From contig OY969900.1 in the NCBI GenBank assembly GCA_963704475.1, positions 620,001 through 684,000 on the forward strand: 64,000 bases of DNA, given 5' to 3'. Shown one piece after another: positions 45,067 through 54,693 of this stretch. The position numbers and the translations under genes are program-made. The DNA is from UBA9655 sp963704475. GTDB lineage: Bacteria; Pseudomonadota; Alphaproteobacteria; UBA9655. The notes under the pieces are model-generated. The model had not been told where the DNA came from, ran no database searches, and saw only the letters and a list, made by a program, of their open reading frames with translations. The stretch's first letter is position 1; every line of letters begins with the position of its first letter.

Positions 45067-46305
45067 ATGCCTATTTCACGAACAATTGCATGGACTGTAT
45101 GGATGCTTGGATCCTTATTCTATGCCTATCAATATATTTTTAGAGTTATGCCGAATATTATGATTGATGATATTATGCAGCAGTTTCACATGGACGCTGC
45201 TGTTTTTGGGCAATTTTCTGGCGCTTATTATATCGGCTATTCATTAATACATTTGCCCATGGGGGTTGTGCTTGATCGTTATGGACCTAAACGTGTAATT
45301 CCCTGTTGTATTTTGCTAACGGTTATCGGTCTTTTGCCTCTCATTTTTGCTGAAAATTGGATTTACCCCATTTTTGGTCGCGCCTTGACTGGCATCGGGT
45401 CATCAGCCGCAATTTTAGGGACGTTCAAAATAATTCGTATGACTTTTAATGAAAAGCAGTTCACCCGAATGCTGAGCTTTTCTGTAAGTATTGGACTACT
45501 AGGTGCCATTTATGGGGGTGAACCTCTAAACTATATGTGTAATGCGCTGGGATATAAGGTTGTTATACAAATTTTAGCCGGAGTGGGCGTAATTCTTGCT
45601 GTAATGACCTATCTTATCGTACCAAAGGGTGAATCAAAGAATCAGAAAACCCGCCAGAGCACGGTGATTTCAGATATAAAAACAGTCTTCACAAATCGTA
45701 AAGTGATGGCCGTGTGCTTCTTTGCAAGCCTTATGGTTGGGTGCCTTGAAGGGTTTCCTGATGTGTGGGCATCAGACTTCCTAAAACTAGCGTATGGATT
45801 TGGTGAGGGTGTCTCAAGTACGCTTCCCTCTATGATCTTTGTCGGGATGTGTTTTGGGGCTCCCATTTTGAGTCTGATTGCCGAGAAAACAGGACAGTAT
45901 ATAGGGTCTATTATAGGTGCTGGGGTGATTATGTTGATGATTTTCATTGCCTTATTGGCTGGACTCCTAACAATTAATAGCATGACTGTAGGCTTTATAC
46001 TGATAGGCGTATGCTGCGCTTACCAAATTTTAGCGATTTATAAAGCTTCAACTTACGTACCAGAAAATCTGGTAGGCCTGACAACAGCCACTGCAAACAT
46101 GATTATTATGAGCTTTGGGTATGTGTTTCATGCGTGCATTGGATTTGTTATTGATACCTTTGGAGGCATCCACAATGTTTCCGCATTTGTCTATGGCATG
46201 AGTGTTATTCCAACAGCCTTAGGAATGGGTATCATGGGATTCATTATTCTTGCGTATGTTGAAAAAAAAGGGGTAATTTTCGAGAAGAAAGGAAGAAAGA
46301 TATGA
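45067..46305 (+). CDS. Major facilitator superfamily transporter
   Basis: The 412-residue inner-membrane protein has the pattern of twelve transmembrane helices in two halves. The loop 2-3 MFS motif appears as MGVVLDRYGPKRVIPCC (about 75-91). The first helix includes FYAYQYIFRVMPNIM, a form common in MFS carriers of intracellular alphaproteobacteria. AAGGAG precedes the ATG at 45067. The substrate is unknown. It is preceded by a strong promoter and followed by an inverted-repeat-bounded region. Confidence 0.88.
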   Translation: MPISRTIAWTVWMLGSLFYAYQYIFRVMPNIMIDDIMQQFHMDAAVFGQFSGAYYIGYSLIHLPMGVVLDRYGPKRVIPCCILLTVIGLLPLIFAENWIYPIFGRALTGIGSSAAILGTFKIIRMTFNEKQFTRMLSFSVSIGLLGAIYGGEPLNYMCNALGYKVVIQILAGVGVILAVMTYLIVPKGESKNQKTRQSTVISDIKTVFTNRKVMAVCFFASLMVGCLEGFPDVWASDFLKLAYGFGEGVSSTLPSMIFVGMCFGAPILSLIAEKTGQYIGSIIGAGVIMLMIFIALLAGLLTINSMTVGFILIGVCCAYQILAIYKASTYVPENLVGLTTATANMIIMSFGYVFHACIGFVIDTFGGIHNVSAFVYGMSVIPTALGMGIMGFIILAYVEKKGVIFEKKGRKI

Positions 46306-46322
46306 AATTTATCAAATAAATA

Positions 46323-46479
46323 TCACGCGAGTCGTGCACGTTTTACCTCTCCTTATCATCCTCTTCTTGTTCTTGATTTGAAAGCCTCGATCAAGAAATC
46401 GCTCACGATTTTCTACGAAAATCAAGCGGTTATACTCGAAAATGGCAGCAGAGTTAAACCCAACACGACTCGCGTAAGA
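46323..46479. repeat. Inverted-repeat-bounded structured intergenic segment
   Basis: ACGCGAGTCGTG at 46323-46334 is exactly inverted as CACGACTCGCGT at about 46468-46479. Between them are hairpins TTCTTGAT..ATCAAGAA and GATTTTC-TAC-GAAAATC. No coding frame is present. It may be a small miniature element or a structured RNA downstream of the MFS gene. Confidence 0.5.
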
Positions 46480-46575
46480 AGAAGATTCTATCTTCCCAAA
46501 TTAAAATTTACACAATAACTTGACTATAGCATAGAATCTGTTAGTCATTAAAAAAATAAGAGGTGAGTACGTATC

Positions 46576-47799
46576 ATGTATCAACGCCTACACTTTCAAA
46601 AAATTATCAAAAGAATCGAAAGCCCAAGATGCTTCATGCAAGTATTAGCAGGACCTCGCCAAGTTGGGAAATCAACCTTAGCACATCAAGTCAAAAAATC
46701 TATTTCTTTTCCGTCTCACTATGCTTCTGCCGATGGATCTGCGTTGCATGGATCTAAATGGATTGAACAACAATGGAACATGGCTCGACAGCTTACAAAG
46801 CAATCCAATAACAATCTAGGCGCCTTACTTATTTTAGATGAGATCCAAAAAATTTCTCATTGGTCTGAGACTGTAAAAAAACTTTGGGATGAAGATACCC
46901 TGAATAAGGTGAACCTAAAAGTGATGCTTTTAGGGTCCGGGACGCTTCTTATCCAAACGGGACTAGGGGAGAGTTTAGCGGGCCGCTTCGAAGTTATTCC
47001 CATTTCTCACTGGTCATTTAAAGAATGTCGAGACGCCTTTGATTGGACGCTTGATCAATATGTGTATTTTGGAGGATACCCAGGGGCTGCTGAGCTCATT
47101 CACGATGAAGAAAGATGGTCTCATTACATTATTGACTCAATTATTGAGACAAGCATTTCTCGGGATATTATGCTCATGACGCGTGTTTATAAACCCGCAC
47201 TCTTACGAACTGTTTTTGAGCTTGGCTGTCATTGTTCAGGACGGATTCTCTCGTATCAAACGATGCTAGGTCAATTACAAGATACAGGGAACGTTTCTAC
47301 ATTAGCCCATTATCTTGAACTGCTTTCAGAAGTAGGGCTCGTTGGAGGGTTGCAAAAATTTTTTACAAACAGGGCGCGTCAAAAAGCTTCTAGTCCAAAA
47401 CTTCAAGTTTTCAACACTGCGTTAACAACAGCGCCTAACCATCTTTCATTTAAAAAAATGCGACAAGACAAAGAAGCGTGGGGAAATCTTATAAAGTCTA
47501 GCGTCGGAGGACATATCCTTAACTCGTCCCTTGGAACTAAAATAGAGATCTTCTACTGGAAAGAAGGAAACAATGAAGTTGATTTTGTCATACGTAAAGA
47601 TGACATAGTCATCACTGTCACAATTGAAAACGATAGAAAGAACTTAGATTTTCGAGGCATTGAAGAATTTTCTCGGCTCTATGCCCCTCAATGTAATCTT
47701 TTTGTTGGCGAAAAAGGCATCCCAGTCGATCAATTTCTTCTGAAACCCTTAGAATTCTGGATAGATACTGCGTCAGAAAATCTTAGGGAGTCTGCTTAA
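46576..47799 (+). CDS. DUF4143-type AAA ATPase, intact
   Basis: The 407-residue protein has an N-terminal AAA_14-type ATPase: Walker A GPRQVGKST (about 28-36), Walker B LLILDEIQKI (about 84-93) and LLGSGTLLIQTGLGESLAGRFE. A C-terminal DUF4143 domain follows with the nuclease-like ending KIEIFYWKEGNNEVDFVIRKDD (about 318-339). Members are widespread in bacteria with variable copy number; their role is unclear. GAGGTGAG precedes the start. A frameshifted, truncated paralogue lies at 2903-3469. Confidence 0.88.
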   Translation: MYQRLHFQKIIKRIESPRCFMQVLAGPRQVGKSTLAHQVKKSISFPSHYASADGSALHGSKWIEQQWNMARQLTKQSNNNLGALLILDEIQKISHWSETVKKLWDEDTLNKVNLKVMLLGSGTLLIQTGLGESLAGRFEVIPISHWSFKECRDAFDWTLDQYVYFGGYPGAAELIHDEERWSHYIIDSIIETSISRDIMLMTRVYKPALLRTVFELGCHCSGRILSYQTMLGQLQDTGNVSTLAHYLELLSEVGLVGGLQKFFTNRARQKASSPKLQVFNTALTTAPNHLSFKKMRQDKEAWGNLIKSSVGGHILNSSLGTKIEIFYWKEGNNEVDFVIRKDDIVITVTIENDRKNLDFRGIEEFSRLYAPQCNLFVGEKGIPVDQFLLKPLEFWIDTASENLRESA

Positions 47800-47826
47800 G
47801 TATTTCTAAAAAAACAGGGGTTAAGC

Positions 47827-48183
47827 TTAAAAATCAAACGGATGGCCTACCAATGAATAAATGATAAGCCTTTTGATCAATCCATTTTCGACTTCAAAAA
47901 AATCTGCAATTTTTCGTTTTCTCCCATCCCCATGCAACGTAACTTCGACAGCAACGACGTTATCTTTAATAAAGAGGGGTCCCGGTTCAGGGCGAAATTG
48001 ACGAAATTTTAAAGGACCAGTTTCGTAAAACGCCTTAAGTTCGTCATAACCTCTAAAAATGCGTTGTCCTATTTCGATCTCCGCTTCTGAATCAAATATA
48101 TCAAGAATTTGCTGCATATTCTGAGAAGCAACCCGTCGAAAATAATCCGAGACTACGTCCTGGGCTAATTTGTTTTGTGTCAT
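47827..48183 (-). CDS. NTF2-like (SnoaL-type) protein
   Basis: A 118-residue NTF2-like protein with DVVSDYFRRVASQNMQQILDIFDSEAEIEIG, RGYDELKAFYET and the C-terminal strand FEVENGLIKRLIIYS. I use the ATG at 48183 (MTQNKLAQ) rather than the upstream start, since the fold begins there. Members include ketosteroid-isomerase-like enzymes and polyketide cyclases, and the substrate cannot be inferred. It is convergent with the DUF4143 ATPase gene. Confidence 0.75.
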   Translation of the reverse strand: MTQNKLAQDVVSDYFRRVASQNMQQILDIFDSEAEIEIGQRIFRGYDELKAFYETGPLKFRQFRPEPGPLFIKDNVVAVEVTLHGDGRKRKIADFFEVENGLIKRLIIYSLVGHPFDF

Positions 48184-48359
48184 AAGTAATCCTGTTGAAA
48201 AAACTTTCAAATTTTGAGAATGAGTTCTAATTCAAAAATGCAATAAAGGCAATGTCCCTTCTAGCATCTAATTTGTACAGGAGTAGACAAGCTCAGAGGC
48301 TTGATGTACTTACTTATAGGGAACACTCTACAGTTGAGAAAAGTTGAGGACAAAATTCA

Positions 48360-49019
48360 ATGATGGTCTTAGATTTTGAACGTATTTTGCCATCTGTTCC
48401 TTATATCCTAGGCGGAGTCCAGGTAACGCTTGCCTATACAGCCGTTTCCTTGTGCTTAGGACTATTTTTCGGCGCTCTGCTAGCCTTATGTAAAGTGAGC
48501 CATATCCGCGTTCTCAAAGGATTTGCAGCGGCATACACCTCCCTCTTTAGGGGAACCCCCCTCCTCTTGCAGCTGATCCTTATTTATCATGCAACACCCC
48601 AGCTCATTTCCTATGACATTTCTATATGGGAAGCCGGCATTTTGACCTTTTCCCTCAATTCAACCGCCTATCTTTCGGAGCATTTTAGAGCCGGCATTGA
48701 GGCGGTAGATAAAGGACAAGTTGATGCGGCCCTATCGCTTGGGATCCCCTATTCCTTGATGATGCGTGACATTATTCTTCCTCAAGCCATTCGCATCAGC
48801 CTTCCCTCCCTGATCAATGAAGCGATAGACTTACTCAAGGAATCTGCGCTTATTTCTATGATTGGAGGAGCGGATATTTTAAGACGTGCTAATATCGTTG
48901 CAGCCGAGAAATATCTTTATTTTGAGCCCCTCCTCATTGCAGGCGCTTTATATTATGGTCTTGTGATGATTCTAACGTTTATTTCCAAACGAATTGAAAG
49001 AAAGTTGAACCCATCATGA
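48360..49019 (+). CDS. Polar amino-acid ABC transporter permease
   Basis: The 219-residue inner-membrane permease belongs to the HisMQ/GlnP group. It has hydrophobic helices from GGVQVTLAYTAVSLCLGLFFGALLAL onward, and the EAA loop reads EAVDKGQVDAALSLGIPYSLMMRDIILPQAIRISLPSL (about 116-153), the contact site for the ATPase. Its stop overlaps the ATPase start by 4 bp (ATGA). No substrate-binding protein lies in the neighbourhood, so the partner must be encoded elsewhere. Confidence 0.92.
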   Translation: MMVLDFERILPSVPYILGGVQVTLAYTAVSLCLGLFFGALLALCKVSHIRVLKGFAAAYTSLFRGTPLLLQLILIYHATPQLISYDISIWEAGILTFSLNSTAYLSEHFRAGIEAVDKGQVDAALSLGIPYSLMMRDIILPQAIRISLPSLINEAIDLLKESALISMIGGADILRRANIVAAEKYLYFEPLLIAGALYYGLVMILTFISKRIERKLNPS

Positions 49020-49738
49020 TTCAGCTTGAAAACATCCACAAAGTTTATGGCTCTCTTAAGGTGCTGAAAGGCATTTCAGGACAAATTGCCCAAGGGGAAG
49101 TCCTGGCAATTATTGGTCCCTCAGGATCAGGAAAATCAACCCTTTTACGCTCAATCAACCTTCTGGATCCCCCCACAAAGGGAAAGGTTACGATTGATGG
49201 GGCATGCATTACGGAAGGACGCGTTGATATTGGAAAAATTCGCACAAAACTCGGTATGGTTTTTCAAAATTTTAACCTTTTCCCTCATATGACAACTCTT
49301 GAGAATGTGACCTACGCTCCACGAAAAGTTAAGAAGATTCCCCCCAAAGAGGCGGAGACATTGGGCAGAAAGCTGTTAGAAAAAGTAGGACTTGCAGATA
49401 AACTGCACACTTACCCCCCCCTTCTTTCTGGAGGGCAAAAGCAACGGGCAGCGATTGCCCGTGCGCTCGCCATGGAGCCTGAAGCCATTCTTTTTGATGA
49501 GCCGACCTCTTCCCTTGATCCGGAAATGGTCAAAGAAGTACTGAACGTAATAAAGGACCTCGCGCATACAGGCATGACGATGATCATTGTGACCCATGAG
49601 ATGGGGTTTGCCCGTGAAGTTGCCGACCGCGTTTGGTTCATCGATGGCGGACACCTTATTGAAGATTCCCCCACCCAGACCTTTTTTACAAAGCCGCGAA
49701 CAACTCGTGCGGCTGAGTTTTTAGAAAAGATATTGTAA
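49016..49738 (+). CDS. Polar amino-acid ABC transporter ATP-binding protein
   Basis: The 240-residue ATPase has Walker A GPSGSGKST (about 33-41), Q-loop MVFQNFNLFPHMT, signature LLSGGQKQRAAIARAL (about 139-154), Walker B ILFDEPTSSLDPEM and the switch histidine in TMIIVTHEMGF. These match the GlnQ/HisP class that powers uptake of polar amino acids. It is translationally coupled to the permease. Confidence 0.95.
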   Translation: MIQLENIHKVYGSLKVLKGISGQIAQGEVLAIIGPSGSGKSTLLRSINLLDPPTKGKVTIDGACITEGRVDIGKIRTKLGMVFQNFNLFPHMTTLENVTYAPRKVKKIPPKEAETLGRKLLEKVGLADKLHTYPPLLSGGQKQRAAIARALAMEPEAILFDEPTSSLDPEMVKEVLNVIKDLAHTGMTMIIVTHEMGFAREVADRVWFIDGGHLIEDSPTQTFFTKPRTTRAAEFLEKIL

Positions 49739-49848
49739 GGGACTTGCAAAAATATTTCCCCGGCTCTCTTACCTCTCATTCTCCCCTTGTGGAGAACATC
49801 CATCTTGTTCTAGAAAGAAGCATTATCGTCACACTTTTTTGAGAAAAA

Positions 49849-50418
49849 ATGGCCCTTCTATCAGATACATGGATTCGTGAACAAGCACATGCGGGGATGA
49901 TCGATCCCTTTGTGGAACGCCAGGAAAAGCATGGTGTTATTTCGTATGGGCTGTCCTCTTACGGCTATGATGCGCGCGTTGCAGATGATTTTAAGATTTT
50001 TACGAATGTTGATAATGCCCTGGTGGATCCAAAAGATTTTTCTTCTGCTGGGTTTGTTGACCGAAAAGGAGAAGTTTGTGTAATTCCTCCTAATAGCTTT
50101 GTTCTCGCAAGAACAGTGGAATACTTTCGTATCCCCCGAGATGTCCTCGTTATTTGTCTTGGTAAATCAACCTATGCGCGCTGTGGGATTATCGTCAATG
50201 TGACGCCTTTAGAGCCAGAATGGGAAGGGCATGTCACTTTAGAGTTTTCAAATACAACACCTCTCCCCGCAAAAATCTATGCCAATGAAGGGGCCTGTCA
50301 GTTCCTTTTTTTGAGAGGGGAGACGACGTGTGAGGTTTCTTATCGAGACCGGCAAGGGAAATACATGGGACAACAAGGGGTAACCCTACCAAAAATAAGT
50401 GGGCACACCAATGGATAA
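49849..50418 (+). CDS. dcd: dCTP deaminase
   Basis: The 189-residue enzyme deaminates dCTP to dUTP, feeding dTMP synthesis by ThyX. Conserved blocks are SYGLSSYGYDARV (about 28-40), LARTVEYFRIPRDVLVICLGKSTYARCGI (about 85-113), VTPLEPEWEGHVTLEFSNTTPLPAKIYANEG (catalytic Glu, about 119-149) and the C-terminal GKYMGQQGVTLPKI. Its 3' end overlaps murA by 8 bp, so the two are coupled. Confidence 0.96.
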   Translation: MALLSDTWIREQAHAGMIDPFVERQEKHGVISYGLSSYGYDARVADDFKIFTNVDNALVDPKDFSSAGFVDRKGEVCVIPPNSFVLARTVEYFRIPRDVLVICLGKSTYARCGIIVNVTPLEPEWEGHVTLEFSNTTPLPAKIYANEGACQFLFLRGETTCEVSYRDRQGKYMGQQGVTLPKISGHTNG

Positions 50419-51679
50419 AATTCGTATTCAAGGGGGGACTCCTCTCATCGGTGACATTAAAATTAGCGGGGCAAAGAATGCCGCCTTGCCCCTCATGGCC
50501 GCCTGTCTTCTGACTGATAAACCTCTGTGCCTTAAAAATGTTCCTAATTTGTCTGACATTACCAGTATGACAGAACTTTTAACGCAGCTCGGCGTCGAGG
50601 TTATCTCTCAAAAAACAAACGACCCCTCCAGTATGCAGCTTCATGCAAAGAACCTTGTTCAGTTGAGCGCGCCTTATGATGTGGTCCGCAAAATGCGTGC
50701 GTCTGTTCTTGTGCTCGGGCCCCTGGTTGCTCGTGCGGGAGAAGCCCATGTTTCTTTGCCGGGAGGCTGTGCCATTGGGACACGTCCTATCGACCTTCAC
50801 CTCAAAGGCCTTGAAGCGTTAGGGGCTGACATTACCCTTGAAGGAGGGTACGTGCGTGCAAAAGCGCCCCATGGCCTGCGAGGAGGGACTTTTACGTTTC
50901 CAATTGTTTCTGTGACAGGAACAGAAAATCTTTTGATGGCTGCGACTCTTGCAAAAGGCCAAACGCGTCTTATAAACGTTGCCCGTGAGCCTGAAATAGA
51001 AGATCTTGCCCATTGTTTAATGGGAATGGGTGCAAAAATCTCTGGCCTTCATACCGACACCTTGATCATTGAAGGCGTTGATCGTCTTGAAGGGACGACC
51101 CATCATGTGATTCCCGATCGAATTGAAGCAGGAACTTATGCAATGGCCGCAGCGATCACAAAGGGACACCTTCATCTTAAGGGAGCGCGCCTTGATCTTA
51201 TTCCAACCGTGTCATCGCTTTTAGAACAAGCCGGTGTTAGACTAGAAGAAACAGAAGAGGGGCTTATTGTCACGATGTCCTCTGATCCCCTTCAAGGGAT
51301 TGACATGATCACCGCCCCTTTCCCGGGTTTTGCCACAGATTTACAAGCCCAGTGGATGGCCCTTATGAGTGTCGCCCAAGGATCGAGTATGATCACGGAA
51401 ACGATTTGGGAAAATCGGTTCATGCATGTGCCGGAACTTTGTCGGATGGGCGCCAATATTACTGTTCATGGTGCTTCAGCACAGCTGCGAGGTGTGCCAG
51501 AGCTCAAGGGCGCCCCTGTGATGGCCACCGATTTGAGAGCGTCTGTCTCCTTAGTGCTAGCCGGACTTGTCGCGAAAGGAGAAACGCTTATTAGCCGCGT
51601 GTACCATTTAGATAGAGGCTACGAGCGAATGGAAGAAAAATTACGGGCCTGCGGGGCGAATATTGAACGTATACTATAA
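50411..51679 (+). CDS. murA: UDP-N-acetylglucosamine 1-carboxyvinyltransferase
   Basis: MurA performs the first committed step of peptidoglycan synthesis, transferring enolpyruvate from PEP to UDP-GlcNAc. MDKIRIQGGTPLIGDIKISGAKNAALPLMAACLL is the typical N-terminus, and the active-site loop includes LPGGCAIGTRPIDLH with the reactive Cys (about residue 117). PDRIEAGTYAMAAAIT and TDLQAQWMALM follow. I start at the ATG at 50411 inside the dcd stop region (8-bp overlap), not the GTG 12 bp earlier. The gene implies an active cell-wall pathway. Confidence 0.96.
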   Translation: MDKIRIQGGTPLIGDIKISGAKNAALPLMAACLLTDKPLCLKNVPNLSDITSMTELLTQLGVEVISQKTNDPSSMQLHAKNLVQLSAPYDVVRKMRASVLVLGPLVARAGEAHVSLPGGCAIGTRPIDLHLKGLEALGADITLEGGYVRAKAPHGLRGGTFTFPIVSVTGTENLLMAATLAKGQTRLINVAREPEIEDLAHCLMGMGAKISGLHTDTLIIEGVDRLEGTTHHVIPDRIEAGTYAMAAAITKGHLHLKGARLDLIPTVSSLLEQAGVRLEETEEGLIVTMSSDPLQGIDMITAPFPGFATDLQAQWMALMSVAQGSSMITETIWENRFMHVPELCRMGANITVHGASAQLRGVPELKGAPVMATDLRASVSLVLAGLVAKGETLISRVYHLDRGYERMEEKLRACGANIERIL

Positions 51680-51719
51680 TTCTACTGATTATTGACGACT
51701 GATTACTAAAGGAGACCCT

Positions 51720-52160
51720 ATGCCACCTTATGCACCCTTACGGATGATTGCCGAAGATCAGGAAGACTTAACCCTTATCAGCGCATGCCTTCAAGATGCG
51801 CTCATTCCCTTGTCAGGTCTGGAATATGATCAGGAAAGTGGTCACTTTCGTTTGATTGCCAATCGATTTTGTTGGGAATGTGATGCAGAACTTCAAGAAG
51901 AAAAGTCCTACTACACCCGTGTTCCAGCAGGACTCGCTTTTCACCATGTAAAAGAAGTCCATAAATTAGGCCTTAATCTCCAGAATAAAAATGAACTGGT
52001 CAATCTTCTCACCATTCAAACGACAGATGAGGATGACTATATCCACCTTATTTTCTCAGGAGGTGGAGAAATTAAACTGCACATTGATAAACTCCTCTGC
52101 CATCTTAAGGATATCGATGAGCCTTATCCCACTGCCAATAAGCCGGATCATGGGGCGTAA
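51720..52160 (+). CDS. DUF2948 family protein
   Basis: A 146-residue cytoplasmic protein of the alphaproteobacterial DUF2948 family: PLRMIAEDQEDLTLISACLQDALIP at the start, RFCWECDAELQ in the middle and FSGGGEIKLHIDKLLCHLKDIDEPY at the end. The gene commonly follows murA in alphaproteobacteria, as here (41 bp downstream, AAAGGAG before the ATG). No function is established. Confidence 0.88.
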   Translation: MPPYAPLRMIAEDQEDLTLISACLQDALIPLSGLEYDQESGHFRLIANRFCWECDAELQEEKSYYTRVPAGLAFHHVKEVHKLGLNLQNKNELVNLLTIQTTDEDDYIHLIFSGGGEIKLHIDKLLCHLKDIDEPYPTANKPDHGA

Positions 52161-52169
52161 GTACGTTCT

Positions 52170-52203
52170 TGTCATCCTAACTTATTTCAGGATGACAACC
52201 AAA
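52170..52203. repeat. GTCATCCT palindrome with extra half-site
   Basis: GTCATCCT and AGGATGAC form a hairpin of 8-bp arms at about 52173-52198, followed by a second copy of CAGGATGACAACC. It sits between the DUF2948 gene and uvrC and resembles the outer arms of the structured repeats at 28185 and 63290. Confidence 0.5.
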
Positions 52204-52223
52204 GTTCAGGATGACAACCAACC

Positions 52224-54083
52224 ATGAACCAACCTCCGCCTTCTCTTGAACTGGGTGTCATAACGATTAAAAATTACGCCCAGACTCTTCCCCCCTCACC
52301 TGGAGTTTATCGCATGATAAACAAAAAGGACGAGGTGCTATATGTCGGAAAAGCAAAAAACCTCAAAAATCGAGTCACATCCTATACACACCCTGATCGA
52401 TTGCCCATAAGGCTACAGCGCATGATAGCTGAGACAATGCGGATGGAGTTTGTGACGACCCATACGGAAGCGGAAGCCTTCCTGTTGGAAGCGAATCTTA
52501 TTAAGAAGCTTCTTCCTCGCTATAACATTTTGATGCGGGACAGCAAATCATTTGCCTTTATTAGACTAACAAATCACTCTTATCCTCTTCTGACAAAGCA
52601 CCGAGGAGCACGGAATGCATCCGGAGATTATTATGGTCCCTTTGCATCCACGGAAGCGGTGAATACAACCCTGACAGCTCTTCACCGGGCGTTTCTTTTG
52701 CGCTCTTGTCCTGATTCTGTGTTTGCCTCTCGAGATAGGCCGTGTTTGCAGTATCAAATCAAGCGGTGCAGTGCGCCCTGTGTGGGGTATATTTCGCAAG
52801 AAGCCTACTCTGAGCTCGTCCAAGAGGCGCGCGACTTTCTGGCAGGAAAAACACATCAAATTCAACAGAAACTGGCTGAGATAATGGAGGAAAAAAGCCA
52901 TGCTCAGGCGTATGAACAAGCAGCTCTCATCCGAGACCGTATTCGCGCTTTAACCGCTGTCCAAGCCCGTCAGATTATTAATACACCTGCTCTTAAAGAT
53001 GCGGATATCTTTGCAATTTATGAGTTTGAGGGACGGACATGCATCCAGTTCTTTCTCTTTCGTAATGGGTCAAATTATGGGACGTATGCGGCCTTCCCAA
53101 GCCATGGAGACGACATCCAACCAGAAGAAGTTCTTGAAGCTTATATGGCTCAGTTCTATCAAGACGCCCCTCCTCCGCGCGACATTTTTCTGAACAAACC
53201 CTTGCCCCATATGAAACTGATGGAAGAGGCATTGTCTCAAAAGGCAGGAGCAAAAGTTCATCTGTCCGTTCCAAAATCAGGGATAAAAGCTGATCTGGTC
53301 CAGCATGCTTTTCTCAATGCCAAAGAATCCTTAACCCGCCATCGAGCTGAAAAAGCCTCAACTGATGAGTCTTTACGCGCGTTTATGGAGACCTTTGATC
53401 TACCCATCCTTCCGCAACACATTGAAGTGTATGACAATAGCCATATCCAAGGAGCTTTGGCCGTAGGCGCCATGATTGTGGCCGGACCAGAGGGGTTTCT
53501 TAAAAAGGCCTACCGGAAGTTTAATATTCGCAACGCCGATCTTTCTCCAGGCGATGACTATGGCATGCTGCGGGAAGTTCTGACACGACGCTTTGCACGA
53601 GCTCTTTCTCATGATAAGGACGACACAGCTGGGTGGCCAGATGTTGTTTTAATTGATGGCGGAAAGGGGCAGCTTAGCGCCGCTGAGGCAATCTTTGCCG
53701 ATTTAGGCATCTCAGACATTCAGCTTATTGCCATTGCCAAAGGACCTGACCGTAACGCAGGCCGCGAAACATTTTACATGCCGGGACGCAAGCCCTTTCA
53801 ACTTCCCCCTACCCATAAGGCTTTATACTTTCTTCAGCGCTTGAGAGACGAAGCCCACCGCTTTGCCATAGGCGCTCATCGTGCGAGGCGCATCAAAGCC
53901 ATTTCGTCCTCAAAACTTGATGATATCCCAGGAGTCGGGGGGGCGCGCAAACGCGCTCTGCTCCAGCATTTTGGCTCCGCCAAGGCCGCCCAAGGCGCAG
54001 GTCTCAAAGACCTTGAAGCCGTCAAAGGAATTAACAAAAATTTAGCTAAAAAAATATATGATTATTTCCATGGAGAGGGGTAA
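52224..54083 (+). CDS. uvrC: Excinuclease ABC subunit C
   Basis: The 619-residue UvrC makes the two incisions in nucleotide-excision repair. It has an N-terminal GIY-YIG domain (SPGVYRMINKKDEVLYVGKAKNLKNRV, about 25-51), a UVR motif (KLAEIMEEKSHAQAYEQAALIRDRI, about 213-237), the C-terminal endonuclease half (IEVYDNSHIQGALAVGAMIV and VLIDGGKGQLSAAEAIF) and helix-hairpin-helix motifs (LDDIPGVGGARKRALLQHFGS). It is followed 8 bp later by pgsA, the common alphaproteobacterial order. Confidence 0.96.
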   Translation: MNQPPPSLELGVITIKNYAQTLPPSPGVYRMINKKDEVLYVGKAKNLKNRVTSYTHPDRLPIRLQRMIAETMRMEFVTTHTEAEAFLLEANLIKKLLPRYNILMRDSKSFAFIRLTNHSYPLLTKHRGARNASGDYYGPFASTEAVNTTLTALHRAFLLRSCPDSVFASRDRPCLQYQIKRCSAPCVGYISQEAYSELVQEARDFLAGKTHQIQQKLAEIMEEKSHAQAYEQAALIRDRIRALTAVQARQIINTPALKDADIFAIYEFEGRTCIQFFLFRNGSNYGTYAAFPSHGDDIQPEEVLEAYMAQFYQDAPPPRDIFLNKPLPHMKLMEEALSQKAGAKVHLSVPKSGIKADLVQHAFLNAKESLTRHRAEKASTDESLRAFMETFDLPILPQHIEVYDNSHIQGALAVGAMIVAGPEGFLKKAYRKFNIRNADLSPGDDYGMLREVLTRRFARALSHDKDDTAGWPDVVLIDGGKGQLSAAEAIFADLGISDIQLIAIAKGPDRNAGRETFYMPGRKPFQLPPTHKALYFLQRLRDEAHRFAIGAHRARRIKAISSSKLDDIPGVGGARKRALLQHFGSAKAAQGAGLKDLEAVKGINKNLAKKIYDYFHGEG

Positions 54084-54091
54084 GATAGGGA

Positions 54092-54646
54092 ATGAGAAAG
54101 CCAACAACCTTACCAAATCTCCTTACCTTTGCACGCATCGCCCTTGTGCCGGTTGTGGTGACGTTGTTTTATTTTGATCGCCCGTTAAGTAATTGGATTG
54201 TGGCGGCTATCTTTATTTTAGCGTGTATCACAGATTACCTGGATGGCTATTTTGCAAGAATCTTAAAGCAAACAACACGGTTTGGGACGTTTCTGGATCC
54301 TATCGCTGACAAGCTTCTTGTCTCTGCAACCCTTCTGATGCTCGTAGGGTTTGGGCGTATCCAAGGGCTTAGCCTTATTCCAGCTGTGATTATTTTATGT
54401 CGGGAAATTCTTGTCTCGGGTCTTAGAGAATTTTTGGCCGAAGTACACGTGTCTATCCCTGTAACCCGCCTTGCGCAATGGAAAACAGCAATTCAAATGA
54501 TGGCATTGACGTTTCTCATTATTGAAAGTATTCCAGGATTTCTCTTTCCTTTTGATGATGTTGGGCTCATTGGACTTTGGATTGCAGCGTTCCTCACGTT
54601 AATAACAGGATTTGATTACCTACGCGCAGGTCTGCGGTATATGTGA
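54092..54646 (+). CDS. pgsA: CDP-diacylglycerol-glycerol-3-phosphate phosphatidyltransferase
   Basis: The 184-residue membrane enzyme makes phosphatidylglycerophosphate. The CDP-alcohol phosphotransferase motif is complete: DYLDGYFARILKQTTRFGTFLDPIADK (about 50-76, D..DG..AR..G..D...D). Several hydrophobic helices surround it, and the N-terminus LPNLLTFARIALVPVVVTLFY is typical. It lies 8 bp after uvrC and just before tRNA-Val. Confidence 0.95.
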   Translation: MRKPTTLPNLLTFARIALVPVVVTLFYFDRPLSNWIVAAIFILACITDYLDGYFARILKQTTRFGTFLDPIADKLLVSATLLMLVGFGRIQGLSLIPAVIILCREILVSGLREFLAEVHVSIPVTRLAQWKTAIQMMALTFLIIESIPGFLFPFDDVGLIGLWIAAFLTLITGFDYLRAGLRYM

Positions 54647-54693
54647 ACTTTCTTCTAGAAATCTCCTGATAAGTGGGGTATATAACCCCTTGG

